Of a stretch of 48,039 bases of DNA, positions 12,001 through 23,984 are shown piece by piece. A model generated the notes under the pieces. The model was not told the origin of the DNA, made no database searches, and saw only the letters and a program-made list of their open reading frames with translations. Position 1 is the stretch's first letter. The number at the start of each line of letters is the position of its first letter. The translations under genes and the position numbers were made by a program. This DNA is from Chromera velia (Eukaryota > Sar > Chromeraceae). The stretch lies in assembly GCA_018398765.1 (NCBI GenBank), contig JAHBMJ010005948.1, forward strand, positions 12,501 to 60,539, read 5' to 3'.

Positions 12001-13250
12001 CAACGTTTCTCCACTCCTACGCTTGCTGCACACCTTCTTCCCACAGGTCTTGCCCCCTTCTCTCTGTGAAGGCTTTCAGAGAGAGAGCCACCCCCATTAA
12101 GTCGTCATCACCGATAAGGGAACTTCTGCCTATCTTACCCAAATGAAAGAGAGGCTGGGAGAGGGTGGAGTCAGAGATAACGCCTTCATGCAAAGAAAAA
12201 GAAGGTGGAGAAAAGAAGTCAAGACTGAGAGAGACGGCCGCATGTTGCTTTGCGACCTCCGGACGTGACTCAACAACATAAGAATTAAAATAACAGAGAA
12301 GGAGAGGGTCAATCAGGGGGATGTCGATTACAGACTGAGACCTTCCACTCATGTATGTCCACGCCCCAGTCAGCCTAACCTCAACCCCCTTCCCTTCATC
12401 TTTGAGGTGCAGGCCCGCAGCCGGGAGGAAGTTGGCCTTCTTGTATACTGTATGAAGGATCCAACGGCCAGACTCATCAAGATTCGTGCATAGAGACTAA
12501 GCCTTGCACGTACATTCAACGACATTCAAGAGAGTAACTGTCAGCATTCCCATCCCCCCCCTGCCTCATTTTAATTTCAGTATCTAGATCTCTTTCCTAC
12601 GTAACACCTTTGGGAGTCTCACTTGCCAGATGAGCATTGATATCCCCCATCACAAGTCTCACATCTGTCAGGGGGACTGCACAAAACGCTTCCATCAATT
12701 CCTCTCATTCCTCCTTTACTCTCTCTCTAGTACTTCTATGATCGGAATTAGCATGTAGGAGGTACACTCCGAAGATATGCAGAGTCTAGGTACATGTGCT
12801 ATCTTTCCCTTCCCCCCCCCCTCTCTTCTCCTGAACCGGCGCCCTTATCGTGAGTCTGACCAAGTCCGTTCCCACCAACTCCCAAGTCGGGCCGAGTACT
12901 AGCATTAGAGAGTTTCGGACAAGAATGCACACACCCCCCGTTTGAACATCCCGTTTAGCAACTCTTGAGTGAACCTCCATCTTCCTTTTCTTCCATTCCA
13001 TATGAGAAAAATTCTCCCCAGAATGGAATGACGTGCAGACTCTACCTGTAGGCAAACATATCTTGGATATCACTGCAATGTCTGTACCCGATAGCCAGCC
13101 GTCAAGTGAACCACCCCCTAATTTCTTTTCCAAAGGCCCTATGTTAAGTATATATATCACGAGTCCGCTCCTCTCCTCTTTCTTCTTGCAATTTCTATTC
13201 ATGAAAGATTCGTGCAGGTCCCCAAAAGCCTTGCTACATGCTGACTGAGA
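9072..13250 (-). pseudogene. Decayed non-LTR retrotransposon (LINE) with endonuclease, RT and zinc finger
   Basis: On the minus strand the order is: an endonuclease/exonuclease/phosphatase fold (13202-12017) with motifs such as LNIGPLEKK, VMGDINAHL and QSVIDIPLID; a linker with RPHWWNEEC (about 11780); RT blocks at 11199-10813 (SEWRPIHIVYLLARL, FIDFLKAFNKVPR); a GVKQGNLVSPLLF-type block (about 10770-10720); and an active-site box reading YADH instead of YADD (about 10430). An RT tail (10324-9791) and a terminal C-x2-C..H-x4-C zinc finger (about 9380-9310) follow. Stops and frame changes separate the blocks, so the element is inactive. The 3' tail and target duplication were not found. Confidence 0.85.
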
Positions 13251-13251
13251 C

Positions 13252-13410
13252 GAAGAAGAGGGAGAGGGAGGATTAGAATCGGGAGACGGAGGGAGGGAAG
13301 GAAAGGAAGAGGAAGATGGGGAATTAGAAGGATAGGGAGAGAGGGCAGCAGATAGGGAGAGGGAAAGTGGGGGAGTGGAGAGGAAGGGGGGCGGGGGGGG
13401 GTTACACCGT
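13252..13410 (+). repeat. GA/GGA-rich low-complexity tract
   Basis: An irregular run of GGGAGA, GGAAGA and GGGGG units on the plus strand at the presumed 5' side of the minus-strand LINE. It could be the 5' leader of that element or independent repeat expansion. Confidence 0.55.
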
Positions 13411-13552
13411 AGTTAGGGGTCTCTCCTTCATTGTCTCCCTACCCAAAATGAAGCCCGGAGGAAAGGAGGAACTGCAAGTGCCTCGATCTAGAATGTCCGT
13501 TCCCATCCTGCCTTCATGACTTCATATTCTCTCTTTTTACCCTTTTTCCCCC

Positions 13553-13834
13553 TCATATTGACGATCTGAAAGATCTACTCCCCGCCCTCACCAGGCAAGG
13601 GGAAGGGCTCCTCCTCCCCTGCCCGCTCTTCCTATCTGGGCAGAAGAAATTCAAGTATCTGCCCCGTCTCGTAACTTCTCTACAAATGGGGCAGTCGGTC
13701 GTTTTCTTCCTCCCAAGCCCTCTTCTTAGCCTCTCCCTCTCCCTATGTCTTTTGGCTACCTTCTGATCGGCCTTTCTCCTGCACTTCTCCAAAATGTCCA
13801 GTGGGAAGGTCTCAGGTATGCCAAGCGATGCCAA
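13553..13834 (-). CDS. Short cysteine-containing basic ORF, possible LINE ORF1 remnant
   Basis: This 93-aa frame is basic and charged, with a CPICREVTRRGRYLNFFC stretch that might bind metal. It lies upstream of the LINE endonuclease on the same strand, where an ORF1 would be expected. No family is recognised, and the neighbouring 14369-13812 frame is proline/serine-rich and less convincing. It may equally be noncoding. Confidence 0.25.
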   Translation of the reverse strand: MASLGIPETFPLDILEKCRRKADQKVAKRHRERERLRRGLGRKKTTDCPICREVTRRGRYLNFFCPDRKSGQGRRSPSPCLVRAGSRSFRSSI

Positions 13835-14380
13835 AGGCCCCTCTAACCCCTGTGGAACCGACCGGGGGAGAGCTGTAAGGAGGGCGGGAGGAGGGGGTAG
13901 GAGAAGCCAAGGATGAGGACGGTGGGGGCTGAGCGAACATTGTCAAAGGTTTCTCTGGTGAGTTGATGACATGGGCCGCCTGAGGCTTGAGTTCAACTGT
14001 GTCTTTTTTTTGAGTCAATGGAGTAGGTGGAAGAACTTCAAGGTGGGCCCGGCAAGGAGTTGGAAGGAGTTGGCGGAGGGGGAAGAGGAGAGGAAGAAGG
14101 AAAGGGGAAAGAAAACCGAGAGAAAGAGGGAAAGCACACGTGTCCGGAATCCATATGCACAAAATCCGAAGAGAAAAAAACATGCACGGTATCAACCGAT
14201 CGAACGAAGTGAGAAGAAAGAGAAAAAAGAGAAGAAGAGGGAGAAAGAGGGGGAGAAAAAGCCCGACCCATGGCTCCGCCCTCCCAGACACACTCACCAT
14301 AGACAGAAAGAGAAGAAAACACATCGGATTCCATCGATTCGCATCGATTCGGGTGGGGGGAGGGTCCAAACACTAACCTA

Positions 14381-14626
14381 GGTTCAAATCAACTTACTAC
14401 TTGACTCCATAACTAGCTCTACTAGTAGGTCTATGAACTAGTCTATGAATTCCTACTAGAATCAGTCTAGGAATTTGCTAGGGAATTTGACCTGGAATCT
14501 GACCTGGAATCAATACTAGAGTGGATAAGTGATAAGTGATTTAGTGGTGCCCTAGATGGTGCCTAGAGTGGAGTGATCAACTAACAACTGTTTTGAACTT
14601 TGCATGCTTGAGGCCCTCTCTCCTAG

Positions 14627-14663
<37 letters not shown>

Positions 14664-15076
14664 ATCTTTATATTGATGTTGTTACCTCTGCCCTCATAAG
14701 GGACTAGATGAGGGAGTGAGTGAGTCAAGAAAAGAAACCTCAAAGAGAAACAGGATGGCAGAAAGGGAACAGCATTGATAAAAACCCGGGCCCTCATTCA
14801 TTTCTCTCTCTCCCCCCCCGATTTCGACAACTTACAATAGGAGATTGAAGAAGAATTGAAAGAAGAGAGGGAGATGCAAGGGAAACATTGTCAAGAAGGT
14901 GAAGGGGAGTCAGAAATTTTTTGAATGAGGATGAGTCTTTTTATCAGCTGTATAGTACCACGAGATGTGTGCTAGACTATAAGAACGAATAGCTAGTAAC
15001 ATACAAAGATAGAAACAAAGACTTACGAAGAAATTGATTTGTAGGTCCTTATTCTAGAGAAAGTACTTGAGTAATG
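14381..15076. other. Spacer with CTAG-rich tract and (TC)n microsatellite
   Basis: CTAG and ACTAGT tetramers or hexamers are unusually dense at about 14400-14560. A CT dinucleotide run lies at 14629-14660. No credible gene is seen. Confidence 0.5.
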
Positions 15077-15081
15077 GCAGA

Positions 15082-15388
15082 TGTAAGCTGTTTTACGGGA
15101 GTCTTAGTAATATCAGATACAGGTGGTTAAAGTCTGACAGACATCGGTTGGTTTGGTCTAGCAGTTAATGTCAATCTCAAGCATTCTTAGTGATGACGTC
15201 AAGCAGACACATCAAGCATGCACTTCACTAAAATCACTTAATGAAAGCATGTCCGACTTCACGATGCACGGCCTCGTAATACACCTATACACGCTATGTG
15301 GCCCGGGTCCTCCGTCCGGCCCACATCTGCCTGACGCTTGCTAGCCCTTTATTACTCAGTCTTCTTATTAGACGGAATGCTTCTCACA
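15082..15388 (-). repeat. 3' LTR of the Ty3/gypsy element
   Basis: This is the 3' LTR in element orientation, 307 bases. By hand alignment it differs from the other LTR at about 18 positions, with no length change. The purine-richer stretch next to it inside the element (15389-15405, read on the minus strand) is the candidate polypurine tract. Confidence 0.93.
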
Positions 15389-15559
15389 CTTGCCCGCCTT
15401 TCAAGCCAACGTCCACGCTTAGCTCTGAAGACTAATATATTAATTATGTATTCATCGAGCGATCGGACAATCAATTCTCATGCCTATCTATCTTTTCATT
15501 AAGTGTCTATCTAGCATGCCCTCAAGTGATCGAGTCATCATCATACATTGTCTCTCACC

Positions 15560-18500
15560 CTATACCTTTTTTCCCTTACACTGCCGTTGTTCGAAAAATT
15601 CTCTATACACCAACACCCAATCTCCTAAACGTAATTCCAGTTCCCTATGATGACGATTATAATAGCGAGCTGCCGTCTCCCTTGCTCGCTCTAAGCACTT
15701 TTTCGCTTGTGCCATCTCTGCCCTGTGTCGTGCGGCGAAGTCAGCTGCTGCCGGAGACAGCGAACTTCCCCGAACAGGCACTGCAGGCAGTCGGATTGGA
15801 TCAAAGCCATGCACAAATGTAAATGGTGAGAGACTTGTCACTGAATGCACACTGTCTCTATATACAAACTGACATGCCGGTAGAGCCTTGGCCCAGTCTT
15901 CCTAATGGTCCATCACGAAACACTTCAACATCTCCCTGATCGTTTTGTTGTCTCTTTCTGTCTGTCCGTCTGTCTACGGGTGTCTGGAAGAGCTCATCTT
16001 GATTTTTGATTTCCAAAGTCTTTGCAATTCTTGCCAAAATGCAGAGATGAAGTGAGGATCGCGATCAGAGAGAAGAGAATGAAACATACCGACCAAGCAT
16101 AGCACTCTCTCAAATATAATCGATGCTGTCTCTTCTCGCGTGATCTCTTCCTACACCGGGATGAAAAATACATCCTTTGACAAACGATCAACAACAGAGA
16201 GAATTCCATCTACAATTTTTCCCCAGTACAGCGTTCTCGGCAGACCAAACAGGAAGTCGAGAGAAAGAAATTCATACGGATACTCAGGGATAGGCAAAGG
16301 ATTGAGCAGACCAGGTCTTTTCTGGGTGGAATGTTTTGCTCTTTGACAGGCATCACACCGAGCCACATACTTCTTGACTGATGAATACATGTTGGGCCAG
16401 TGGAACTTACTGTTTAGCTTAAAAAATGTCTTTTCTGGCCCCAAATGTCCTCCGACCACCGTGTCATGATGCTCGGAGATCATCTGCCTCTGCAAAACAT
16501 CAATTGGAATGGCCAATCTGTCTTTGAAATAAAGAAAGCCATCAACGAGAGTGAATGGTTGAATTCTTATTCTCAAGTGTCGAGGCACAAGCATCTCTGG
16601 ATGCTTCAATACTTCGATGAGCTCCTGAAAGAATCTTTCTTTTTTGTATCCTCCTTTCACTTCCTTCAAGAACTCTTCATCCACATCCACTCTCATCTCA
16701 ATGCCTGCCAACAGTCCTTTTGCTTCCTTTTCTTCTTCTTTTTTCTTTTCAGTCTTTTCTTCCGCTCCCTGCTTTTGCTCCATTCTCACAGGCTTTCTGC
16801 TCAATGCATCTACCACCCGATTCTTGCTTCCAGGCACGTATCGAGGCACAATACCTATTTGGTCTAACAACAAAACCCAACGACGCATACGAGGAGATAT
16901 TTGCATTCGATCGGCGGTCGACGTGACTGTTTTCAAACTTTCATGATCACTCCATGCCTGGGTTGTGCACAAAACGTATGGACGCCAGATCTTCACTGCG
17001 AACACACAAGCAAGGAACTCCTTGTCTCTGATATGGTAGTTTTTCTCTGCTGGGCTCATTGTTCTCGAAGTAAATGCACACGGCCGAAGGATCTTAACAC
17101 ATGGATCCTTCTGCATGAGCACAGCAGCAACAGTCGCAGTCTTTTCACATGCATCAGCAAAAATTTTGAATGGACAAGTAAGATCAGGAATGTACAATTC
17201 AGTCACCTGCTTCACTGCTTCTTTGACTGCCTCAAAACTCGCCTGCTGCTCTTCTTTCCACTCAAACTTCACCGTCTTTTTCAGCAAGCGATAAAGAGGC
17301 GCAGCTTTCTTGCTGAATTCAAACACAAAACGTCTCACCCAAGAAGCCAAACCAAGAAAAGAATGCAACTCACTCACATTTTTGGGCACTGGCCAGTTTT
17401 CCATCTCTTCTATTTTCTTTGTCTCTGGCCTCACTCCTTTCTCTGAGATCCTTAGCTTCAAGAATGTCACCTCTCTTTGAAAAAAATGACACTTCGACAG
17501 CTTTGTAAACAGATTTGCCTGTCTGAGGAGAAAAAGACATGCCGTTCATGCTCCTCTCTTGTCTTTGAATAAATTAGAATATCATCCAAAAATACAGATA
17601 TATACCGATCAAGACACTCCCTCAACACATACTGAATCAATTGCATGGCTGCCGGGGGGGCATTCATTAATCCAAAAGAGACCACCAGCCATTCATAATT
17701 CCCATACCTCGTCATGAAGGCTGTTTTGGGGACGTCTTTCTCTCTTATTTTCATCTGATGGTAGTACTGCCAAAGATCAAGAGCTATAAAAAATTTTGCC
17801 CCATACAGCCTATCGATCAAATCTTGAGGATGAGGCAATGGATGCTTGTCCTTCACTATGATTCTATTTAATCCCGTATAGTCATAACACATCTTCATTG
17901 TCCCATCCTTCTTTGCCACAAATAAAACTGATGCTGCGAAAAGAGAACAAGACGGTCGAATGAATCCTTGCTTTAAGCATGTATTAACTTGCTTCCTGAA
18001 TTTATCTAGCTCACCCAAAGAGAGACGATAGTGTGGGCGAGCTGGAGGCAGGTGTCCTGGTTTAAGATCTATCTTGAAGTCAAGTCCTTCCCCCCTAGAC
18101 GGCGGCAACCCTGTCAAGGAATCAGGAAAGAGAGATGCATTGTCTGCCACAATTCTCTTTACGTCGATCGGCACGGTCGATTTCTTTAGGTATTCACGAA
18201 CCTCAGTCAATTCAGGCGAAGAGAGAACAGGATGATCAGAAGGAAGAGAAGAGAGAAAATCATCATTCATTGCCTCACTACCCCTAAATCCCTTTCCATT
18301 CTCCCCAGCATTCTTTCTTTCCCCGTCTTCACTGACTTCATGCAATCCCTGAACCCTGCAGGCAACCCCAGTGGACTCACCGAAAGGGATTTCTGTCTGC
18401 AGTCTGACTAGATGGCAGACAGCTCCTTTCCGGATCGCCCACTTTGCCTGCACAGAAGAGAAAAGAGGAGGAGTGCTGAATGTTTGTTCCTCGTCCTCTT

Positions 18501-19008
18501 CCTCCAACTCCACATCTAGAACCCAATAAACCAATTTCCCTCTGAACCAAAAACGCAGACTTTGAGACGACTACTGCAGTTCAGGCTCATAGGCATGACC
18601 CCACTTTGTCCTTAAGATCAAATCATACTCATCTAGGTCGGCCAACATTGTACCCACTGTCTCTTGATACCTCTGAATGTTGATCGGCACTGTGGGTGCA
18701 CACTCATAGACCGATCGAGTCTTCGAGGACTTGAGAGCACCGTGCAAGTTGACGGGTCGTCTCAATCTGCATACACGGAGATGGTGGGCATGGGCAAAAC
18801 GACGGTCAAGATAAATATCATCTGCACCCGAATCAACCAAAACTCTGACAGGTACACCAGCCACTCGACTTGAAAACATAAACAACCCCGGACGGACCCC
18901 TCTTTCATTTTTTTCCTCCTTCATTTCCATTGGCACATCTTCATTCTCAGGGCTTCCTCCTATCTTGGGGCACTGATCACAAGTTTTGAGTCCCTCTGCT
19001 CCTATCAC
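15560..19008 (-). pseudogene. pol of the Ty3/gypsy element: protease, RT, RNase H, integrase (frameshifted)
   Basis: The protease frame 19008-18571 has VLVDSGADDIYLD, the aspartic active site. The RT frame 18534-17467 has GLNRIIVKDKHPLPHP, FIALDLWQYYHQMKI and FLDDILIYS (FLDD where the family has YLDD). After a slip near 17535, frame 17470-16151 continues with the RT thumb, RNase H (KIFADACEKT, EKNYHIRDKEFLACV) and the HHCC zinc site of integrase (HHDTVVGGHLG .. CDACQRAK). The integrase core is broken by a stop and frame changes (about 16150-15850), though DRDPHFISAFW and TDGQTE remain. The integrase C-terminus is at 15850-15560. Overlap with gag is about 4 bases at 19005-19008. Confidence 0.9.
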
Positions 19009-20084
19009 TTCATCCGTCTCGGAACCTCCGTAGATCGTTCAAACTCCGCTACCTGCCAGCTTCCTTCCACCTCTTCCTCTTCCTCTGGGACCACCGTCTC
19101 TGCGTCCCCCTCTCCACTGTGACTGGTCCAGAGGTGGCCATGCTTGGGCGGTCGGGAATAGAGCTCCAAACTTTCTGTGATCTCCCTGGTATCCGCCTCT
19201 GCCCTGCCCTCATCCCCCTTGCTTGAAGTCTCCACAGAATCTCCCGTAGTCTTGCGAATCCTGAGGGTTCCCTCCGTCAGTGAGTCTCCATATTCCAGAA
19301 AAGTTTCCGCCGAGTCCAGAAAAGGGACCTAGACACTGCCTAGCAGTATGCCCTGCGAGGCAGCATCTGAAACACCTTCCCTCTGCAGTGCAGAGAGACC
19401 TCTCTGCCCCACACAGGTCCATAGGGACGGGCCCTTCCTCTTATCCCAGTGGAGAGTTGCGTCGGGCACTCTCTCCACCACTCTTGAAGGCACTCGGCCT
19501 TTGGAAGTCTCGTGTCCCGCCTCGCAGTCCTTCTCTACCAGCGAAAAAGACCTCAAGCTCGCTTACCGTCTTCATCATGATGACCAAGTTGATCGAATGC
19601 ACCTTGTTTGTTTCAAGGCGGACATCTGCTGGCAAACCAGAGATGTAGTCTTCGACGATATCTTCTTCAATCAACCAGCCCTTCAGTTTCACAACAAGCG
19701 GCTTGAATCGCTTGTTGTAGTCGTTGACCCCAGCTCCAGTGCATTGGTACTTCTTCAGGTCCTTTCTAGCCTTCTGTCTGGCCAGTGTGTCTGAATAGTG
19801 CTTGATGAGGGCAGCTTTCAATGACTCCCAGTTCTGGAATGGTCGTTCTCAACCTCATAGAGGTCAAACCATTCTTTCAGGTCCTGGGACATTCTATTCT
19901 TTACCACCAGTACCTTGTCCAGGTCTAACACTTTCTCAAGTTTGTAGAAGTCTTCTACGTCTTTCAACCACCTAGTCAGCTTGGCTCGCACTTTAGAGAA
20001 CAGAGCAGGGGCCTCGCACAGCTTCATGTAGTGCGACGAGGACGCGGTTATACTTTGGGCTGGCACAATAGCAAGTGATGTCAC
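19005..20084 (-). pseudogene. gag of the Ty3/gypsy element (frameshifted)
   Basis: The first frame (20084-19818) carries a capsid-like start with a LTRWLKDVEDFYKLEKV stretch. The second (19821-19441) has the retrotransposon-gag core with NDYNKRFKPLVVKL and IVEDYISGLPADVR. A frame change near 19845 separates them. A nucleocapsid zinc knuckle CFRCCLAGHTARQC (C-x2-C-x4-H-x4-C) lies at about 19375-19334 in the 19422-19210 frame. The product would form the particle shell and bind element RNA. The frame changes make a working Gag unlikely. Confidence 0.85.
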
Positions 20085-20340
20085 CGTTGCCTGGACAGAT
20101 TCCTGAGGGGCTTGAGAAACAAGTAATTATAGAGTTTCTCCATGCAGGTTTTACGTCGCCTGCATAGAGTCAATCCGTTAAAACAGTCCTTCAATGGCCC
20201 CGACAATCTACAGAATCTCCGGAGCCGGTATATCCTCTGTCACACCTTCCATCGACGTATAGAGTTGACAGTTGGTAGACTGAATTAGTTTGAGTACACC
20301 GAATTCAACAACAGCGCTCTTTCTTAACTGAGGATAGAAC

Positions 20341-20357
20341 GAGGCTCTGAACTACCA
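20341..20357 (-). promoter_or_regulatory. Candidate tRNA primer-binding site
   Basis: Two bases inside the 5' LTR the minus strand reads TGGTAGTTCAGAGCCTC. It starts with TGG, complementary to a tRNA CCA end, as expected for a primer-binding site. The primer tRNA could not be identified from sequence alone. Confidence 0.6.
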
Positions 20358-20359
20358 GA

Positions 20360-20666
20360 TGTAAGCTGTTTTACGGGAGTCTTAGTAATATCAGATACAG
20401 GTGGTTAAAGTCTGACAGACATCGGTTGGTTTGGTCCAGCAGTTAATGTCAATCTCAAGCATTCTTAATGATGATGTCAAGCAGACACATCAAGCATGCA
20501 CTTCACTAAAATCACTTAATGAAAGCATGTCCGACTTCATGATGCGCGGCCTCGTGATACACCTATGCACGCTATGTAGCCTGGGTCTCCCATCTGGCCC
20601 ACATCTGCCTGACGCTTGCCAGCCCTTTATTACTCAGTCTTCTTATTAGGCGGAATGCCCTTCACA
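20360..20666 (-). repeat. 5' LTR of the Ty3/gypsy element
   Basis: This is the 5' LTR in element orientation, the same length as its partner. Termini are TG..CA in either reading. It is followed outside by the target duplication GCAGA at 20667-20671. Confidence 0.93.
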
Positions 20667-20671
20667 GCAGA

Positions 20672-22137
20672 CACACCATCAGTTCAAAGAAGGAAAAAAC
20701 CAAGCCAATCGATTAATCTAGGCTGTTTCATTCAAACAAAATTCTGTAAATCAACCGATAGGAGAGGAGACGCCTTCAGAAGCCCAAGATTAAAGTCCCC
20801 ACGTGCAGGAACCCCGGAAAGTTCAGATCAAGAAATGACTAAGTTCTTTGGATGGCAGTTACTCATATGAAAACTATGAGCTCAGCGTGCGTCACTCAGT
20901 CAACTTGCAATCAAAAAGGTGATCAAGGCCGTCTAGGCAATGATATATCATACAAAGATACGAAAAGATCCACCGCATACAAAGAAGTGCATAGACGTAC
21001 GCATGCGTACGCACAAAATAAATTTGCTTGGATTGCGTGCGTCAAATCAATTAATACTGCATAACAGATGCACATGAAGTCATACCGGTCCGCAACTAGG
21101 GTCCACAACGGTTAAAAAAAAGATAAAAAGAGTCGGTATAAGCTAAAAATCCGTAAGAGGTAGCCAAGAAAAGACTCGAACTAAAAAAAGGAAGACATAG
21201 ATTTGCCTAGAGATTAATTTTGCTAATCTAGTTACTAATAGATCTAGTAATAAATTTTATACAGAGTACATATAAAACCTAGTTTAAAACCTAGTTCAAA
21301 ATATTGCTTTCAGTTGTCAATGAGTTGAATTTACTTTGTTCGCCATGTAGGTAGTTGGCTTAGGACTCATCTTTCAGAATCGGTATAAGCTGTCAGATTT
21401 AAAAAAAAAAAAAAAGATTAAAAGTTTTCTTTTATGATAAGAACCTAGAGAAGTATGTGCTCTTCAAACAGCTGAGTGCTTTAAGTTCTCCTACGGTGCA
21501 CCGTTTGTTGAGAGAGGACACAGTCTCCATCAAGTTAATCAATTATACCCTCTTCCATGGATCGATCAACGTGACACATGCAAGCGAAAAAGACAAACAT
21601 GTAAAGCATGAAAAATAAAAAATGCATTAAAAAAAAAGAAAATCCAAAGAGCAAAAAAAGATAAATGCATGCAGCTCGCTCACATCGCGTGTATAACATA
21701 TTTGTCCGGTATCATAGTGCCATACAGTCACGCAATCCCAGGATCAACAAACCGCCCACGCTAGAGAACGTGTGCCCTCGCCCCTCCGTTCCGCCACTGT
21801 CTTTTCTCAGGCTCTATCACTGTAGGCTTTGTGTGCAAAGTCTTTTTTTTTTTTATGAAGTGTAGGGCCTAGATAACTAGGTATATTAGCTTAGATTAAG
21901 ATGAATTTTGGGAGAATGACTACACTTTAGACCGGCTTATTCTTTCCATTGGAACCTGTATTGAAACCTATGACCAGCTTATTCTTTCCAGCAGAAAAAG
22001 TTTCGTAATTAAGCATCTGGATCTTTTCTTTGGAATGCTTTAGTTAGTTTCCTGTACTCCCACCTTTTATCATGGGAAAGGTATATCACCTGCACTTACA
22101 CTTTCCAACATTTTCTACTTTTTCTTTGAAAAAAACA
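20672..22137. other. AT-rich spacer without recognised genes
   Basis: No protein-like frame longer than chance. Several A-rich runs (for example about 21396-21420) and alternating ACGCATGCGTACGC-type purine/pyrimidine near 20998-21011. CGGTATAAGCT is repeated at about 21133 and 21381. No RNA gene was recognised. Confidence 0.5.
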
Positions 22138-22640
22138 TACATCATTGGGTTAACTCAAGCTGTGTTTCAATAATGATTACCCAATACTAATAGTCATTCT
22201 ATTCATTTCTAATCATTAGTCAGATATTATGTAAACCAATAATCATTAGATAAATATAATGATTATTTCGCGATAATGATTATTCATTTATTGAAAATCT
22301 GTTTACTGATTAGAGATGAATATAGTGACTATCCGTTTAAGGAAAATTTTAATCATTATGCGTAACGTTTACTTCACCACCATATAGTAATCATTATGAT
22401 TCATATTGGTCATCATCTCAATCATCATTAACCAGTTTAGGCTTTCAACCTTTGACAAAAGAAACGTTCGATCGACATCTTTTCCTCAAAAGAGAAAGCC
22501 TAAGCATACACACGTAAACGCATATGCACAGAAATAAACTGTATGCAGCTTCAGGCTTTCCAGTGGCACTACATAAAAAACGTTGCGCTTTTATATACTT
22601 TCAAAATCTACGTACTGCGGTCCGCTTATATGGAGTCACA

Positions 22641-23001
22641 CTGGGAAGGAAAGAAGACAGGAGGGATGGAAGAGAGGGAGGGAAGGAAGGAAGACAAGAA
22701 GAAAGAGAGGAAAAACAGAAAAAAAAAAAAGAGGAAGCAAGAAACGAAGGAAGGAAGGAAAGAAAGAAAGAAAAAAGGAATGAAGGAACGAGGGACACAA
22801 GAAAAAACGAACAGAGGGAGAAAAAAAGGATCGAGAAAAAGAGGGAAAGAAGGGAAGATTCCGACTGAAAGGAAGGAAGGAAGAAAAGGAGGGAAGGAAG
22901 AAAGGAAGGAAGGAAGGAAGGGAAGGAAAGAAGGAACGAACTCAAAGGAAGGGAAGGAAGGAAGAAAGGAAGAAAGGAAGGAAGGAGGGAAGGAAGAAAA
23001 A

Positions 23002-23033
<32 letters not shown>

Positions 23034-23124
23034 CAGAAAAAAAGAAAGAAAAAAAGACAGAAAGAAAGACACAAAGAAAGAAACACAGACAGACAGAGAG
23101 ACAGACACAGATAGATAGACAGAC

Positions 23125-23157
<33 letters not shown>

Positions 23158-23315
23158 AAGAAAGAAAGAAAGAAAAAAAGACAGAAAGAAAAACAGAAAG
23201 AAAGAAAGAAAGAAAGAAGGGGGAAAACAAGAAAAAAAGAAGAAAGGAACGAAGGAAGGAAGGAAGGAAGGAAGGAAGAAAGGAGGGAAGGAAGAAAGGA
23301 AGGAAGAAAGAAAAA

Positions 23316-23346
<31 letters not shown>

Positions 23347-23414
23347 GAAGGACGAAAGAAAGAAAGAAAGAAAGAAAGAAAAAAGAAAAAAAGAAAGAAA
23401 GAAAGAAAGAAAAA

Positions 23415-23446
<32 letters not shown>

Positions 23447-23507
23447 CAGAAAGAAAGACAGACAGACAGACAGAAAGAAAGAAAGAAAGAAAGAAAGACA
23501 GAAAGAC

Positions 23508-23538
<31 letters not shown>

Positions 23539-23697
23539 AAAAAGGGGGGAAACAAAAAAAAAAGAAGAAAGGAACGAAGGAAGGAAGGAAGGAAGGAAGA
23601 AAGGAAGGAAGGAAGGAAGGAAGAAAGGAAAGAAAGAAAGAAAAAAAGAAAGAAAGAAAGAAAGAAAGAAAGAAGAAAGGAAGGAAGAGATGGGGAG
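22641..23697 (+). repeat. Polypurine microsatellite (GGAA)n/(GAAA)n with (CAGA)n segment
   Basis: About 1.05 kb almost entirely of A and G on the plus strand, in tetranucleotide steps, with a CAGA/TAGA island around 23050-23155. A block with GGGGGAAAACAAG then GGAACGAAGGAAGG near 23215 recurs near 23540, so the tract has a higher-order period of about 320 bases. The 401-aa and 309-aa antisense frames of Phe/Ser/Leu through here are artefacts. Confidence 0.95.
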
Positions 23698-23936
23698 AGA
23701 GGAAAAGGAAGAGAGACGTCAAGTTAAGAGAGGATACACCGACTCCTCGTACCGTAGAACTGCTTAGAAGTCTGCTTTCTGCTAACACAAGGGTCTGTCT
23801 CGTCAAGGAAAATGTTTGCTTTGCTGTTGTCTGGATGGAGAGAGAGGAAAAAGAAGAGAGGCGTCAAGTTAAGGGAGGATACACTCACTCCTTGCGCCGT
23901 AGAACTGCTCAGAAGTCTGCTTTCTGCCAATGCAAG

Positions 23937-23946
<10 letters not shown>
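23689..23946 (+). repeat. Tandem duplication of a 113-base non-microsatellite block
   Basis: Copy A is 23689-23800 and copy B 23834-23946. Both run from GATGG.GAGAGAGGAAAA through GTCAAGTTAAG, GTAGAACTGCT and AGAAGTCTGCTTTCTGC to AAGGGTCT. They flank a short unique spacer and sit at the switch between purine-rich and pyrimidine-rich DNA. Confidence 0.85.

Positions 23947-23984
<38 letters not shown>

Larger units (their letters stand above)
15082..20666 (-). mobile_element. Ty3/gypsy-type LTR retrotransposon, nearly complete but inactivated
   Basis: Two 307-base direct repeats (15082-15388 and 20360-20666) start TGTAAGC and end TCACA on the plus strand. They bound a minus-strand internal region with gag, protease, RT, RNase H and integrase in Ty3/gypsy order. 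The element is flanked by the 5-bp duplication GCAGA at 15077-15081 and 20667-20671. Total length is 5585 bp. Frame changes in gag, after RT and in integrase indicate a non-functional copy. Confidence 0.95.

Noticed and set aside
22543-23118. 191-aa Lys/Arg/Glu-rich frame
   Set aside because: Same microsatellite read on the other strand; no domain, no splice context.
22601-23806. 401-aa antisense frame rich in Phe, Ser and Leu
   Set aside because: It is a translation of the polypurine microsatellite; tetranucleotide repeats give stop-free frames in several phases.
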